From positions 245,577 to 309,576 of the forward strand of contig MU270042.1 of NCBI GenBank assembly GCA_021432635.1: 64,000 nt of DNA. Reading direction: 5' to 3'. The notes beneath the pieces are model-generated. The model saw nothing but the letters and a program-made list of their open reading frames with translations. It did no database searches and was not told the DNA's origin. Position 1 is the first letter of the stretch; each line of letters begins with the position of its first letter. Positions 1 through 11,187 of this stretch are shown one piece after another. This stretch comes from Thozetella sp. PMI_491. Lineage: Eukaryota; Ascomycota; Sordariomycetes; Chaetosphaeriales; Chaetosphaeriaceae. The translations under genes and the position numbers were made by a program.

Positions 1-267
1 AACCCACATGAGAGTCAAAATGCCATCTTCTCGATCGATCCCCCCTTCACGGCCCAAACAGAGACAGCCGATGACTTTCAACTTGTCACAGATGAGGAAG
101 TCAGCGAGGTAGGAAGGGTATTTCAGCCCAGGCCGAAACTCCTCATATAGCGATGCTGACTTTAAAAGAGATTTGACAGGATTGAGGCGGCGAATGGTAC
201 TTGTAACATCTTGAACACTACCATCCCCGGAGGCATCCATGTCCAGTCCGAAAGAGGAGGGCTTCAT
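1..267 (-). CDS. 5' part of a protein of unknown function, open to the window edge
   Basis: From the ATG at 265-267 an 89-codon frame runs without a stop to base 1, so the gene continues outside the window. The peptide begins MKPSSFGLDMD, has a short polar stretch, then a mixed segment with Tyr-Glu-Glu-Phe-Arg-Pro and a Cys-Leu-Cys-Leu pair near the edge. I do not recognise a family. The evidence for coding is the uninterrupted frame, a sensible start and unbiased composition; an intron or chance frame cannot be excluded. Confidence 0.4.
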   Translation of the reverse strand, partial: MKPSSFGLDMDASGDGSVQDVTSTIRRLNPVKSLLKSASLYEEFRPGLKYPSYLADFLICDKLKVIGCLCLGREGGIDREDGILTLMWV

Positions 268-1114
268 ATCCTAGTTTGCAGACATCGTCTGTAGGGGGTA
301 ACCGTGGCTCTTGTGGAAGCACGATACCAAGATTGAAAGACAGTGAAAAACTATTTGGGCTCGAGACTGTATAACAGCACATAATTTAACATAGCTTTAT
401 ACGAACTCCGGCGGTACCAAGTCCGAGTGCAGGCTTTTGTGTACGAAGGATACCTGACCATGAAGCAAACAATACGGCGTGCTTCTTGAGGATCCCCCCG
501 TCGTCGCTTTTTGGGAGGGGAGCAGTTCTTGCAGGCGGTCTCAAGGATGTGCCGGAGACGGCGCCGGGAGATTGATGGTTAGGCTCTCGTGATCGTTCTC
601 CATTGTTATACAGGATGTTTTCACAACGTTACGTGTGAGAGCCTTGCAGAAGTAGAAGTGTTTCGTGGACTTATGCCTTCATAGCCCACAGCTATCACGA
701 ATCCTTTTAACGATAGGCTAACCCGATTCTATAGTACAGAGTAGCCTATATACTCAACCGTGCAGCCCGGTCTAACGTGTTTATCCCGTGTAACCTGTGT
801 CGCGGCTTCCTTAGCTGTAGCTTGCTCGGTGGCAGGGTCCAGGAGCACTTGGATTGCCTGAAGACCCTGTAGCATATTCAGACAGACTAGATATACAGGG
901 CCGGCCTATTCTCCCTCTTCTACTGTGGCCCTCTTAATCCTAACTAGCTGCTTGCCATATAGGTAACACTTGTGCACATCATCTCATAAGGCGACCGCCG
1001 CTAACAGAAGTAAATTCTCAGAACTACAGATCGTATTCCTAACCCTTCGGATGCCTCAAGAACTACGAGACCATAACCCGCACCCAGTGCTGCAAAGCTC
1101 CTAGACACCGGACT
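268..1114. other. Intergenic, nothing recognised
   Basis: No frame of useful length on either strand and no RNA gene or repeat that I can name. Confidence 0.5.
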
Positions 1115-2113
1115 TCACGCGAATCGGTCCGTCATTTGACGAACCAAATCGGTCGTAAAATCCGGCACCTCGTGCAACAACCCGGACCAGCCTTCGAAGT
1201 CCATCACGTCCTCCACCATACAAGCCGCAAACTGTGCTACGAGTCGCTCAAGCCGGCACCGCCCAGCGGTGCGATTGGCATACACATAGCGGACGAGGGC
1301 ACTGAACTTCGGAACGAAGTCTGATGCCGAAATGGTCCACTGCGCGAGCTCGTCAACCAGGTAGGAGCAAGCAAGTTCCATGAGCGACGCCATGGCGTAT
1401 CTCTCGGCCAAGAACCACACCTTAGCGTGAATGAGCAAGTGTTCAACAGACCTGGTCCGGCGCGTCGACAAGGCCCGGCGAAATTCGAGGCCCTCGTTAT
1501 CGACGCCGGTGAGGCTACCGCACTGCGCTATGAACGCTGAGATACAGTCTCGTTTCTTCTCGGAAGGCCCGCAACTGCATGATATTGCCTCGAACTTTCG
1601 CTTGGATGGGAGCCGTACCGGCCCGCCCTGGCTATTACACGATGCGGAGTGCGGGGCGGTGTAGAACCGATTGATGAACCACATGTTAGCGGCGCTTTCG
1701 TAGGAGATAAGAGAGTAGGGCAATCGGAACACGTCGCTCCTCTCCCCCCCAAGGGATTCAGACGAAGCCTTGGGATGGGCGCCGGAATGGGCTTGTGGCA
1801 GGCGTTCGCCAGGGCTGCTGCCGTCTGTCTGCTCCTCTGCTCCGCCAGCCACACTGTCGTTGGCGTTGTTGCTATGGCGGGGCCCGTCTTCCCCGACCGA
1901 CGCAAAGCCCGTGTACGAGCCGGTGTGGACAAACTGAGCGAACCGCCAGAAGACTGCCTCCTCGACATCCGTCCAGTCCAGGCAGCCATTCGTTGACGGT
2001 ATCCCGCCATGGACGAGAGCATGAAATGGGCCGGAGAGACGAGACAGAAGGCCTCGACAGATGTGAAAAGCTACTCCGTCGCCACCTACAAGGAATTGGA
2101 CCGGTTCCGTCAA
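1115..2113 (-). CDS. BTB/POZ domain protein
   Basis: About 330 residues. The N-terminal third reads like the fungal BTB fold: a Phe-x-Ile/Val-x-x-x-Leu-Leu start (FHICRGLLSRLSGPFHAL), then Leu-Asp-Trp...Val-Glu-Glu-Ala-Val-Phe-Trp-Arg-Phe and a YTG segment. The middle is a Ser/Gly/Glu-rich insertion. The C-terminal part has the helical HAKVWFLAERYAM...L segment typical of fungal BTB proteins. Such proteins usually act as protein-interaction adaptors, often for cullin-3 ligases, but most fungal ones are uncharacterised. The frame opens at TTG after an in-frame TAA, with no ATG before the BTB core. Either a short upstream exon supplies the start (I found no splice pair in the right phase) or the start has been lost. 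Confidence 0.65.
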   Translation of the reverse strand: MTEPVQFLVGGDGVAFHICRGLLSRLSGPFHALVHGGIPSTNGCLDWTDVEEAVFWRFAQFVHTGSYTGFASVGEDGPRHSNNANDSVAGGAEEQTDGSSPGERLPQAHSGAHPKASSESLGGERSDVFRLPYSLISYESAANMWFINRFYTAPHSASCNSQGGPVRLPSKRKFEAISCSCGPSEKKRDCISAFIAQCGSLTGVDNEGLEFRRALSTRRTRSVEHLLIHAKVWFLAERYAMASLMELACSYLVDELAQWTISASDFVPKFSALVRYVYANRTAGRCRLERLVAQFAACMVEDVMDFEGWSGLLHEVPDFTTDLVRQMTDRFA

Positions 2114-2398
2114 TAGTCTAGTGCCAACGCGTTAGATCAGATTCTTTTCTTTGGCCTGGAAACTAACCGCTTCAACTGCTCGAGGTCTACATCTAGTAGG
2201 ACGCCTGCTCCTTCTGGTGCTTTGAGCGGCCCAGCTGCTCCTTTCATTGCGGAAGCTGTAAGCCGGTGCATCTTTGGGTTGGAAGGCCTTGGGCGAGGAC
2301 TGGGGGATAGAGACCACAATAGACGGTGCCTTCCTTTATCCCTGAATAGATTCACGATGCGGAGCTCGGAAACTTGGGGCGGCCGGCCGCCGTAATCC

Positions 2399-2458
2399 TG
2401 GCTCCCAGGCTATGGTCCCGGCTCCTAGGCTATGAGCCCGGCTCCCGGCTTATCTCCT
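2399..2458. repeat. Three-copy 20 bp tandem repeat
   Basis: Three adjacent units of the type (T/C)GGCTCC(C/T)AGGCTATG start near 2399, 2419 and 2439. The third is diverged. It sits in GC-rich intergenic sequence (2114-2750) that otherwise holds nothing I recognise. Confidence 0.6.
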
Positions 2459-2754
2459 TTCGGAGCTACGTTTTCGGGATGCGGTTTGCACCCGTAGATA
2501 TACGAACCACACGCTCGCTGGCGTCACCTCACTGAGCTCTCAGTTTCTACAAGGCATTTCCATCCAGGCGCCCGTGGCGCTGTTGACGAACATGGCATTA
2601 GGACAGAGCCAACCTCTGACGACTTAAGCGCGGCATTGGCGGACCCCGTAAGGGGCCAGTTTCCTGTAAGTTACATTCTTAGGAGATATGTATGTGTGAT
2701 ATGGCAGGCTCCCTGCAATGTATGTACCGGAAAAATGGGCAGCATGGACCAAAT

Positions 2755-3165
2755 TCTGGGCCAGGGGGTCCGAAAGCCAGGCTAGGGGACCAAAATCTGG
2801 GGCGGAGCTGAAAGTCAGGAAGGGTGTTCCAAAATCTAGAGTGGGGGTGACCGAAAGCCTGGAGGGGGTGTACTAAAATCTAGAGCAGGGGGGGCCGAAA
2901 GCCTGGAAGGGGTGTTCTAAAATCTGGAGCAGGGGGGGCCGAAAGCCTGGAGGGGGTGTTCCAAAACCTAGGGCAGCCCCGGCCGAAAGCCTGGAGGGGG
3001 TGTTTTAAAATCTAGGGCAGGGGGGGGGCCGAAAGCCTGGAGGGGGGGTTCTAAAATCTAGGGCAGGGGGTACTGAAAGTCTGGAGGGGGGGTTCTAAAA
3101 TCTAGGGCAGGGGGTACTGAAAACCTGGAGAGGGAGTACTAAAATCCGGGAGGAGGCACTGAAAG
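2755..3165. repeat. G-rich minisatellite, ~45 bp period
   Basis: About nine units, each made of GAAAGCCTGGAGGGGGTGTT followed by CTAAAATCTAGGGCAGGGGG with variation. Starts of the GAAAGCCT motif near 2853, 2897, 2941, 2985 and 3031 give a period of 44-46 bp. The G runs vary in length between units, as expected from slippage. The + strand carries repeated runs of five or more G and could form quadruplexes. Confidence 0.85.
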
Positions 3166-3320
3166 TCGGGCCATGGTGTACCCACATTTGGGGCACGGTG
3201 CTTCAAAGTCCACTGAGATCTTCGACAGGTGTATTATACGAAGTACTGTACAATATAGAAGTCTCGGCTCCCAGCACAGATTCATGCGAGGTGCACCGTC
3301 GGCTGACGGCAGCAGCGGAG

Positions 3321-4217
3321 TTAACCTAGTAAATCGTGCCTGACTTCTGCGATAACCCTTTGCCTATCCAATGTTTGATCTGGTCTAATTCCCCGTTCTG
3401 CTATCTCCCCGAGAGCTTTACATGCCTTGACGAGCCCGCCTGGTGCATTTTGCAAGATGTGAGATGCTAGGAATTCTAGCGTTTGCTTGTCCCTCTTCGA
3501 GCAATTTTTGCTTCGCGAACATTAGTGCAGGATTGGCTAGAAGGGAATATGTACATACACGAGTCTTTCCGCTGCTTCTGTGTAGACAATAAGGAAGAAC
3601 GGTGATGGTCCTGCAAACGTCGTCCACCACCTTGCGATTTGTTTACGTTTTACTAGACCTCGCCGAGATATATTCCGCTGCTCCTGAGCACGCGCGTATA
3701 TGTTGATTGCGACGGTTGCGTTGCCCTTCCCGCGCGCCCCCAGGAACTGCCGACCTTTTCTTTCACGGCCAATGATATCCTCAAGGGATTTAAACACGCG
3801 TATTAGCTGTGTCTGAGCAAGCCTGGAGCGTATGCTCTCGCTCCCGTCTATGGCGCCATCCAGCACCTGAAAGACGGTAATAATGTAGGGATCTGAACTC
3901 GAAATGGTGCTCGGCAGTGTCACCCGCGCGAGGAATGTTATCCAGTCGTCTAGAATGATCTCTAAATTGGCGTCAAGAAAAGTTATTGCGTCGTATCTCA
4001 CGAGCCTAGGAATCTTGTTTATCAGCCGTAGCAGCTTCGCATTGGTTCCCTTCTTCGTATAGAGCCGCTTCCCCGCCTTCTTAGGCCCCACGGCGCGTGA
4101 ACCGTGGATCGGTACTGCAAGCTGCTTGCTGTTCCCTCCCGGCGGGACTCGCTGTGGTGTTCTCGCTGCCCACGGCCAACCGACAGGGTCGGAGTCGAGC
4201 TCCATAGGATCCCCCAT
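3321..4217 (-). CDS. Orphan family protein, copy A
   Basis: Two exons, complement(join(3321..3510,3559..4217)), 282 residues from ATG 4217. The intron has a GTATGT donor, CACTAATG branch site and an unusual GAAG acceptor. The N-terminus has the acidic MELDSDP motif, followed by a basic linker and a helical domain. The best conserved part is Lys-Arg-Lys...Phe-Ala-Gly-Pro-Ser-Pro-Phe-Phe-Leu-Ile-Val-Tyr-x-Glu-Ala-Ala-Glu at the exon 1 end. Exon 2 adds a helical tail ending in LLG. It is clearly paralogous to the gene at 11188-11990, which shares that segment and an intron at the same codon and phase. No known domain is recognised. Conservation between copies argues for a real protein. Function is unknown. 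Confidence 0.7.
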
Positions 4218-5615
4218 GGCGCCGAATTTATGTCTGGAGCAAAAGTATCCTCTACGGAAACGCTCTGCAGGCGGCGGGCGAGGATGCGGCCAGCTTTATC
4301 TACCATCCGCCCCGATTCCGGTAGCCCATGTTTCTGGGACGTAAGTGCACTCCCGGCTTCAGGCCAGGCCGGGATCCGGGACTGCGGCCACGGCGTGGTG
4401 GAGCATTGATAGAGGCTGGGACTGTTTCGTCGACATAGCGGTCCACTTGCTCGGGTTGTGGCTCGGGTTGCACTGCCATCTTCGCGCTTGGATGGCTTAG
4501 GATTGCTAAAGTAGAAAGCCTCGCCAGGGGCGGTTCCATTCACGCAGGCCAAGCTAGCAAAACTTAGGAGACAATATCACGGAGCTGATCGTCGCCGGCA
4601 AAGGCAGACAACCCGCGGGCGAAGGGGAAACTCGTCTTTCACCCTTTGCACAGATGGCCGGTGCGCGACCGGCCACCGTTCAAGACCGGTATGTCTCCCT
4701 GTCCTACTTACAAGGCTATATACCAAGGCATCAAGGCTCGCAATCAGGTCGACGTGAGCTATATAAGGGCGAGGGTAGTAGAGCCTATCGCGTCGCGAAG
4801 CCCTCATTCAACGTCAGCCGCAAACAGTTAAAATCGCACTTTCTATCATATATAAGCCTTTTCTACCAGAATTGCTCGAAATCGGGCTGGGGCCGTCACT
4901 GCTGTCTGCATAGAAGTCCACATTCCCCGATCTCTTCCCGCCCATCGGCGGGACCTCCTGCAAGTCGTCGACCAGGTATGGATCCCGGGCCCCTAAAGTC
5001 GCCTCCCCGCGCCGTCACAGCCTTGCCCTTCGCACATTCTATTCGGACCGGACCACGTAGACACTGATCTATCGCTATCGTCGTCTCCATTGAGTAATAG
5101 AAGCAGATGTGCTGATCGGATGAAGTAATCAGGACTTAGAGGGTGTTGAGACAAGGCATTTCAGTGCTCCAGAGGGAAGTGTTGAAGGAACTCGATGCCC
5201 TCACGTTCGAACTCGACATGGATTTGCATCGAGAGAGCCGGTTATATTGTAAGGAAAGCCGCAATTCTAAAGCATGCGTAATTGCCCTACCCTCAGAACT
5301 TAAGTTCCTATCTTCATTCGCCAGCAAACCGATCGGCATCCTACTTGAAACAATCCTCAGTATTACTAGGAAGCTATCCTAACATAGAGAGACTTCGGTC
5401 ATGAAGAAGAAGGATTGGATTGTAGTGGCTGCAGCTTGCTCTGAGGCCCCTCCTGTATGGAAGAGGGTCGGCCTGACAGGATGCGTATCCGGCGTGACGG
5501 TCGGCACTGCCCTCTAATGGCTCTTCTAGGGCGAGTCTCTGTAGTTGCAACGGAAATAGACCTGATGTCTGTTGTTGCCGTCTGCAGCTCTATTATCAGT
5601 GATTGGGTCATTTCC
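4218..5615. other. Intergenic, no convincing gene
   Basis: Only short overlapping frames occur, none with a recognisable domain. A frame at 5399-5638 on the minus strand abuts the next gene and may hold its last exon. Confidence 0.4.
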
Positions 5616-5951
5616 TCAGCAAATAACTCGTACCGCATTCTGAGTATGTTGTTCTACCATCCGAGAGATAGAAGTCAGGATTTCGGCAACATCATTTTGG
5701 GTTTTCTCAACCGTTGCGGGCCGGTTGCCATCCTGTTTCCACCTTTGGATATCTTGAGTCATCTTCGTTACTCGGCGCGTTTTCTTAGCTATCAGCTTGC
5801 ATAGAGTGCAACAGTCGTCGCTATGATTCGTTTCGAAAACAAGCTTAAGCCCGCAGGTTTCGCCAATCCGGTCTTCTGTGGTGCATTGTTCGCGGAATCT
5901 TCCCCATTTCCAGAAGCCACAACTCCAACGAATCTGTTCAAAAAAGCACAT
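5616..5951 (-). CDS. Small Cys-rich hypothetical protein
   Basis: 111 residues from ATG 5951 as an unspliced reading. The N-terminus carries Trp-Ser-Cys-Gly-Phe-Trp-Lys-Trp...Gln-Cys, then GETCGLKLVFE, then a CTLC pair, spaced like a small metal-binding module. This is followed by a charged helix with ATVEKTQ. From memory, the pattern matches short uncharacterised proteins common in plant-associated ascomycetes; function is not known. The end may be wrong: a possible GTACGA donor lies just before the stop and the frame 5399-5638 could supply a Ser/Arg-rich last exon. Confidence 0.55.
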   Translation of the reverse strand: MCFFEQIRWSCGFWKWGRFREQCTTEDRIGETCGLKLVFETNHSDDCCTLCKLIAKKTRRVTKMTQDIQRWKQDGNRPATVEKTQNDVAEILTSISRMVEQHTQNAVRVIC

Positions 5952-6570
5952 TTTTGCATTGGCATAAAAGCGAGGAGGAAAGGTTTGAAATTTCGGTCAG
6001 AAAGCGAGAGAGAAAAGGCGATCACCCCGCAGCTGGATGCTGCACGATGTTACAGTACTTTCTGTTGGTGATTCGATGTGATGAGATGCATATCATCGAT
6101 TCCTGAGCCAATCCGAAGCCTGCTTCTACCCAGTCCGGTCCCGACAGCTTGGAACCGAAGACTCTGGGTGGATAACCCTCTCATATTGCCTCGGCGAAAT
6201 TCACCCTTCACGCCGCGCCAGCATTGCCGAGTTAAGAGTTACGCTTATCTCCCCCGCTTATTCATTAACAAGTCAGTATAACGGCGCAAGAGATGTCTGC
6301 GACGAGCCGTGGCTGTTGGGTCCCACTCGCAACCGCGGCAGCTGTACTGCCAAAATCAATTAATTCAGCTCGCACTGGCCCTTCGAAATCGAGTTGAAGT
6401 TACGTTGATCTCCATATCTGTAACCCAACCCAACTGCTCAAACTCCGTAAGATGAATGTTACTGTAAGCCTAACGGAATCTTTTATGTATGGCTCTAACT
6501 TTCCGAGATATCCCGAGTTTGAGCACAAAAATTAAGACAGAACTTGTATTGACCTTGATAAACACGGTGA

Positions 6571-7195
6571 CTACTCATTGGGCACAAAAATACCAGCTGG
6601 CGTGAGAATACCGGGTGAAATAGTGGAAGATATCCCGTCATGGCGGACGTCGATGAAACAGCTGTATGATCGCAGTGACAAACTATCTCCTTGAGCAAAG
6701 TCGACTGTATCTGGTGTGTCTTTCCCACCAATACTAATAACTTGCCCCCCCCCGACGGTTGCTTGGCACACAACATATCTGCCATCGAATAGTGTTGTGT
6801 CGTTGAGTATAGGCCTCCCAATGTGTAGCCCGATTGTGTTGAACACTACACTTAGATCAGAAGGATCGATAGGATCGCCCCCTTCATCTACGAAGCGCTT
6901 CAAGTTGAACCTGAATCCGATTCCGGTTGCTGGGACGAATGTACCTTATTGTGTCAGCCTTACGTGGAGCTTCTTCATACAAGCACGACGTACCATCAGC
7001 AGTCGTTGGGGCCGCTGGGACCAGTCTCGTGCAATCGGAAGTGAATAGAGGAACATTGAAAACGCCAACAATAGGTGGTTTGGCAGCCGGCCTTGCGATG
7101 TCGGTAATAAGCTGAATGCCAGGCATGACTACCGAGAACGGCATACAGGAAGATGTAGCGCCAACTTTCATTAAAACCAAGAGAATAGGAAGCAT
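6571..7195 (-). pseudogene. Secreted protein of unknown family, frameshifted
   Basis: The ATG at 7193-7195 opens a signal-peptide-like N-terminus (MLPILLVLMKVGATSS) followed by a Pro/Val-rich mature region ending near GTSCLYEEAP. Sense then continues in another frame from about 6950 as GTFVPATGIGFRFNLKRF, and on to a stop at 6571 after GIFVPNE. The only GT-AG pair joining the frames in phase would make a 34 bp intron, too short to be normal, so a single-base shift (decay or sequencing error) is likelier. No domain recognised. The downstream part is Gly- and Val-rich and beta-like. Confidence 0.45.
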
Positions 7196-7437
7196 CTTTA
7201 CGTTAGGGGTTTGTATGACTGAGAGAGGGATATGAACAGGTCGACCGTTAACCAGTGCACAGTTTAAATCATTTTCTTGCCTATACGGCCCCGCCTGTAA
7301 ACAGGCGTGCAAGTGCGAGGCACAGAGCCGAGGTCTAGGGAGCTGGCCTGGCGACTAAGCCTGCACACCCAGAAGAACATAATCTAAAGCCCCCTGCGTA
7401 GAATTGTTATTTCGAGAATAAAAAGGTGATATCATAA

Positions 7438-7500
7438 AATGATGTATTGACTGATGTCATGAACTGATGTCACTGACTGATGTGATGAACTGATGTCATC
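7438..7500. repeat. Short TGATGT tandem repeat
   Basis: The stretch alternates ACTGATGTCATGA and ACTGATGTCACTG units four to five times with small changes. It lies between two genes and has no coding potential. Confidence 0.7.
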
Positions 7501-7937
7501 GCCAGGAGGTCACATTTGCCTGTTGTTGGTTCACGTCCGTTCGTCAAACCGGCCCGACTCCACTAGGGCGGCCATTCTAGCGCCACCTTGGGGCTTGTAT
7601 CACCAACTGAGCTGCTCTGGCTACTACAGTAATTAGACAGTCAGGCATGCATGAGGAAAAATAGCAGCAACCAATCGTCTCTTCCAGTTAATAGGGACGC
7701 TGAGATATATTTGACGACTCATGCATCTAGGAACTTGATTGGTGCTTCAATGATGGCCACTGCAACACGGAGTCACCGGCTGATCATAGTTCGGGTCCTG
7801 CTTAGGCGCTCTCGGCATTTGCTGTCGGCATCGTTGTTGACGCACCTTATTGTGTGGCCGCTAGGAAACCCTCGCCCGCGCAATCGTACCCAGAAGCATC
7901 AGGAAAGTCGAACGAGATCTCGAGCCACACCATCGAA

Positions 7938-8737
7938 ATGGACAAAGGATCGGTTCAGTCTCCAAAAAGGAGTCCTCGGCGTAAACGGGATCTGCCCGGG
8001 AAAGAAGTATCCAACCTCCTTAATTCTATCGATGCTCAAGCTTACAAAATGTTGTTTCCCAGGTTTGGAAGAAGAAGGTCCCACGACAGCATCCAACACA
8101 TAAAACAGATGCACTAAGCGAGCTCGAGGAGACTGCAACGCCGCATGATGAGTTGATCAAAATACTTCAGGAGGAAATAGTCCAGAAGGACATCATGATC
8201 AGAGACATCAAAGCCTACGCCGAGAACCAACGCATGGAGGCGCTCAGGATTAAGGCCAACTTGGCGGAGACTACAACCCACAAGGACACTGAGATCAGAG
8301 AGGTTGGTGCCTATGCCGAGAACCAACGCTTAGAGGTACTCCGGATCCAGGCCAGCTTAGTCGAGGTTTCAAAGACCAAAGACATCTGGCTGCAAGACCT
8401 TCTTCAAAGGCACGAGGAGCAGTCGAAAGATTATTACCATCGGCTTCTGGACCAAGATTCACGTGCAAAGGAGGCTGAAGCGAGGCTCTTGCAATCTTTA
8501 CAGCACAAGGAAGCTATGATAGTGGATATTTGCGACACTCTTCAATGTAGAGAAACGGAAACACTGTGTCTGAAGGAGGAAGTAAGAGAGCTGGGCAAAA
8601 AGCTTTCAGAGAAAGATGAAGTCATTACAGGGCTCGAAGAACAGATCCGGGCAAAAGATGAGCTCCATCGCGAGTCCTTGGCTAACTTTGACACCTTAGA
8701 TAGTTTATATAGACATGTATATAAGCAGGAGGGATAA
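7938..8737 (+). CDS. Coiled-coil protein with internal repeat
   Basis: Two exons, join(7938..8006,8063..8737), 247 residues. A 56 bp GTATCC...TTTCCCAG intron keeps the frame open across an otherwise closed region. The short basic N-terminus (KRSPRRKRDLPGKE then VWKKK) looks like a nuclear-type signal. The rest is almost wholly charged heptad sequence. A motif near residue 75, AYAENQRMEALRIKANLAE, recurs 29 residues later as AYAENQRLEVLRIQASLVE. No enzyme motif is seen, so a structural or scaffold role is only a guess. It is one of several small orphan genes in this arm. Confidence 0.6.
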
Positions 8738-9465
8738 TTTACTTCTATATCTGACGTTTTCTAAGAACAATTGTCAGTTCCGGACCGAAATTTGACATAA
8801 CAAGGCTTCCTATATCATCCCATGCCGCATCTTTGGCCTCTGCAAATTTCCGTGTGCCATTTTTCGAGACAACATCCTTTCTCATCCACAATAAGCGTAA
8901 GAGACAGCAGGCAGGGGGAAGTTGCGTATCAAGGGGACTCCAGCCGACTGCAGCCGGGATGGCTGGTCTCCCCAGTCCACACTCAAGAAGCGTAGGTTCT
9001 GAAGCTCTTCCTCTACAAAACGCGACATACCATCTAGTCATAGTTAACATCGGACCGGGCGCGGATAGCGAGTAAATGCACTCTTCCCAATTCGCACAGT
9101 CGGGGTCGATGCTAGCGCAAGTTTCCAGACCATGCGACGCACTTTTCCTGGTAAGGAGGGGAGGAGTATGAGGCTAGATTCTTTGTCGCGCCAAGGCAGC
9201 TCAAGGCTCGGACTTGGTCCGAACCGAGCCTAGAAGGCGGAAGCCACGTGACAGGCATACCAACGCATCGTCACAGGCACCACTTTATGCTGTGTGAATA
9301 GCGAGCTGGTACTATAAAGATAAGCATTTTCATTGCAGGATGTTCCTGTTAGCACCTGCAGCAGCACACCACTTTCGTCAGATGATGGCTAACGAATCAC
9401 ATTGTTGGCGTTTAGTCGCCTTGGAGCTTGATAGCGATAATTGCTGAACTGTAGGGTTTCATTGC
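8738..9465. other. Intergenic, nothing recognised
   Basis: Short opposing frames near 8745-9075 show no family resemblance. No repeat seen. Confidence 0.4.
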
Positions 9466-10010
9466 CTAGGCCGGGGCACTGCCTCTCCTGCCTCTCCTGC
9501 CGCGCCGGTCACCAACGTCCAACCTACCCTCCCTAGAATCCCCTTCGCCTCCTTGTTGGCAGTTGCCCTCCCCTCCTCCATCGCTCACCCCCTCTTCGCT
9601 GCTCCCCCTTTCATTGCCCCCCTCTTCGCTAGCCCCCTCTTCGTTGCCGCTCTCTTCGCCGGCACCCTCGTCTTCCTCGCTCCCCCTTTCGCTTGCCTCG
9701 CCGATGCTTTCCATATCTGTTACCTGAATATTTCGGCCTTCGAGAACCCTTAGGCGCCTCATAAGGCCTATAAACCGGAGCTCGTCGGCTCGCTGTGCGA
9801 CGACGCGCACAGTTTCTTGTCTGTCAAAGCGCTCCACTAGCCTGTGCAGAAGCGTTTCTGTACGGCTCATACGCCGCTCGAGGCCTACCAGGCGCCTAGT
9901 TGAGTCTAGGATATGCTCAAAGAAGTCTTGAATCACTGAGATAGGATCCCTTTCTAAGAGTCATGTTAGATAGCGACTAGATGAGAGGCTGGCGTTGACC
10001 TACGAGGCAT
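9466..10010 (-). CDS. Small coiled-coil protein with acidic low-complexity tail
   Basis: Two exons, complement(join(9466..9953,10004..10010)), 164 residues. The first exon is only ATG CCT C. A 50 bp intron follows (GTAGGT donor, CTAAC branch, CTTAG acceptor), and joining restores a Gln codon and the open frame. Residues 1-80 form an amphipathic helix (FFEHILDSTRRLVGLERRM...LLHRLVERFDR). Residues 85-145 are Glu/Gly/Ser-rich. The C-terminus is basic (DRRGRRGRRG). No known domain. The design of helix followed by charged tail recurs in neighbouring genes. Confidence 0.6.
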
Positions 10011-10429
10011 TGCGGTAACGCTTTGGGGGATAGCTTCCACTTATTGTGCACCAAAGGGATTTTAGTTCCAGGAGTGAGCAGAATTTGAGTTAATGGACAC
10101 GGGGACGGAGATGAAAGGCCACCAGCTCCTAGTCCCTCAGACTAGGTTAACCCCGTTATTTTATTTCGATAGACGTGTCATGTCCTCTATCGGTCCGATA
10201 CCTCCGCCTTGTCCCTCTTATTTATAGAATCGTTGTGTAGGAGTCAGCCAACATGCATTGATAATGCTGCCGTGTTCCCACCGAGCTTCGAGGCACCCAG
10301 TTGCCACGCACCCGCATGCTGCCTGTCCCGTATTTTAGAACTCACTTGCGCCTTACTCGATCGACTTTTCCTTGTGGCGTCCATCGACAGACAACCTCAT
10401 CTATCCTCGCTCGAAAATTACGATTCGCA

Positions 10430-10909
10430 ATGCACTACGAAGCAAGAAAGACCATCGAGTTGGCGGCTCAACGCCTCCATAAGGACAACAGTAACGGCAC
10501 ACCTAAGGTAGCTATTCAAGATGCCAAAGCGCAAATCGATGCTGCCAAGCAACGCCACGAGTTCCTCCAGAACGGTCGAAATATTCTCGACGAATATCTT
10601 CGGGCATGGTCTTTGATCATGGAGATGAGAATGGAGGACTATAAAGATGACCCCGAGCTGATGACACATTGTCTCGTGCTCATCCAAATACTGCCCTCTA
10701 GAATAGGGATCGAGACCAAGACAGGGAAGACTGTAAAAGAGACTTCGGGACCGGTCCTGTGGTTAAGAGCTAAGCTAGCTGGTGTCAAAGGTTCTCTGGG
10801 CCGCCTGCTTAACTCGGACAGTCTGTCCATGGGTTCTCTTGAAGATGAGGACTTCTCCGACGCAGATCGATGGCCAGGAGAGAACGATAATCAGTTGCTG
10901 ATAGCATAA
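10430..10909 (+). CDS. Small helical orphan protein with acidic C-terminus
   Basis: 159 residues from ATG 10430, chosen because sequence upstream of it in the same frame has no ATG and reads as untranslated. It starts MHYEARKTIELAAQRL, is helix-rich to about residue 90, and ends in an acidic stretch (SLEDEDFSDADRWPGEND). It converges with the orphan-family gene at 11188-11990. Weak resemblance in layout to the protein at 12321-13061 (helical domain with Ala-Trp, a Leu-Ile-x-Ile segment, then acidic tail) is suggestive only. No domain recognised. Confidence 0.5.
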   Translation: MHYEARKTIELAAQRLHKDNSNGTPKVAIQDAKAQIDAAKQRHEFLQNGRNILDEYLRAWSLIMEMRMEDYKDDPELMTHCLVLIQILPSRIGIETKTGKTVKETSGPVLWLRAKLAGVKGSLGRLLNSDSLSMGSLEDEDFSDADRWPGENDNQLLIA

Positions 10910-11187
10910 GGGCTGCTCCAAGGCCGAAGGGCCAACAAGTCGCAGGTGGAATAGCTACAATTAATGTATATACTGGAGAGATGCCGCGAGCCCGGGTGGC
11001 TCCGCCCGCAGCCCGCTCAGGGCATCACAGCCACAGCGAAATGATAGTTGACGTCACAACGAAATGGGCCGCACAATGAAAGGTCATAGTGTCACAGAGA
11101 ATGGTCACGACGAAAGTAGCTACAAGGAAATTGGCTTTGATGCTATTCTTAAGGCGTAATTCGCACACCGAAACAGAAAGTCAGGAC

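Noticed and set aside
2137-2355. Possible first exon for the BTB gene
   Set aside because: No donor in this stretch joins the BTB frame in the right phase.
7505-7560. A GGTTCACGTCC word resembling a tRNA T-arm
   Set aside because: No matching acceptor, D-arm or anticodon arm around it.
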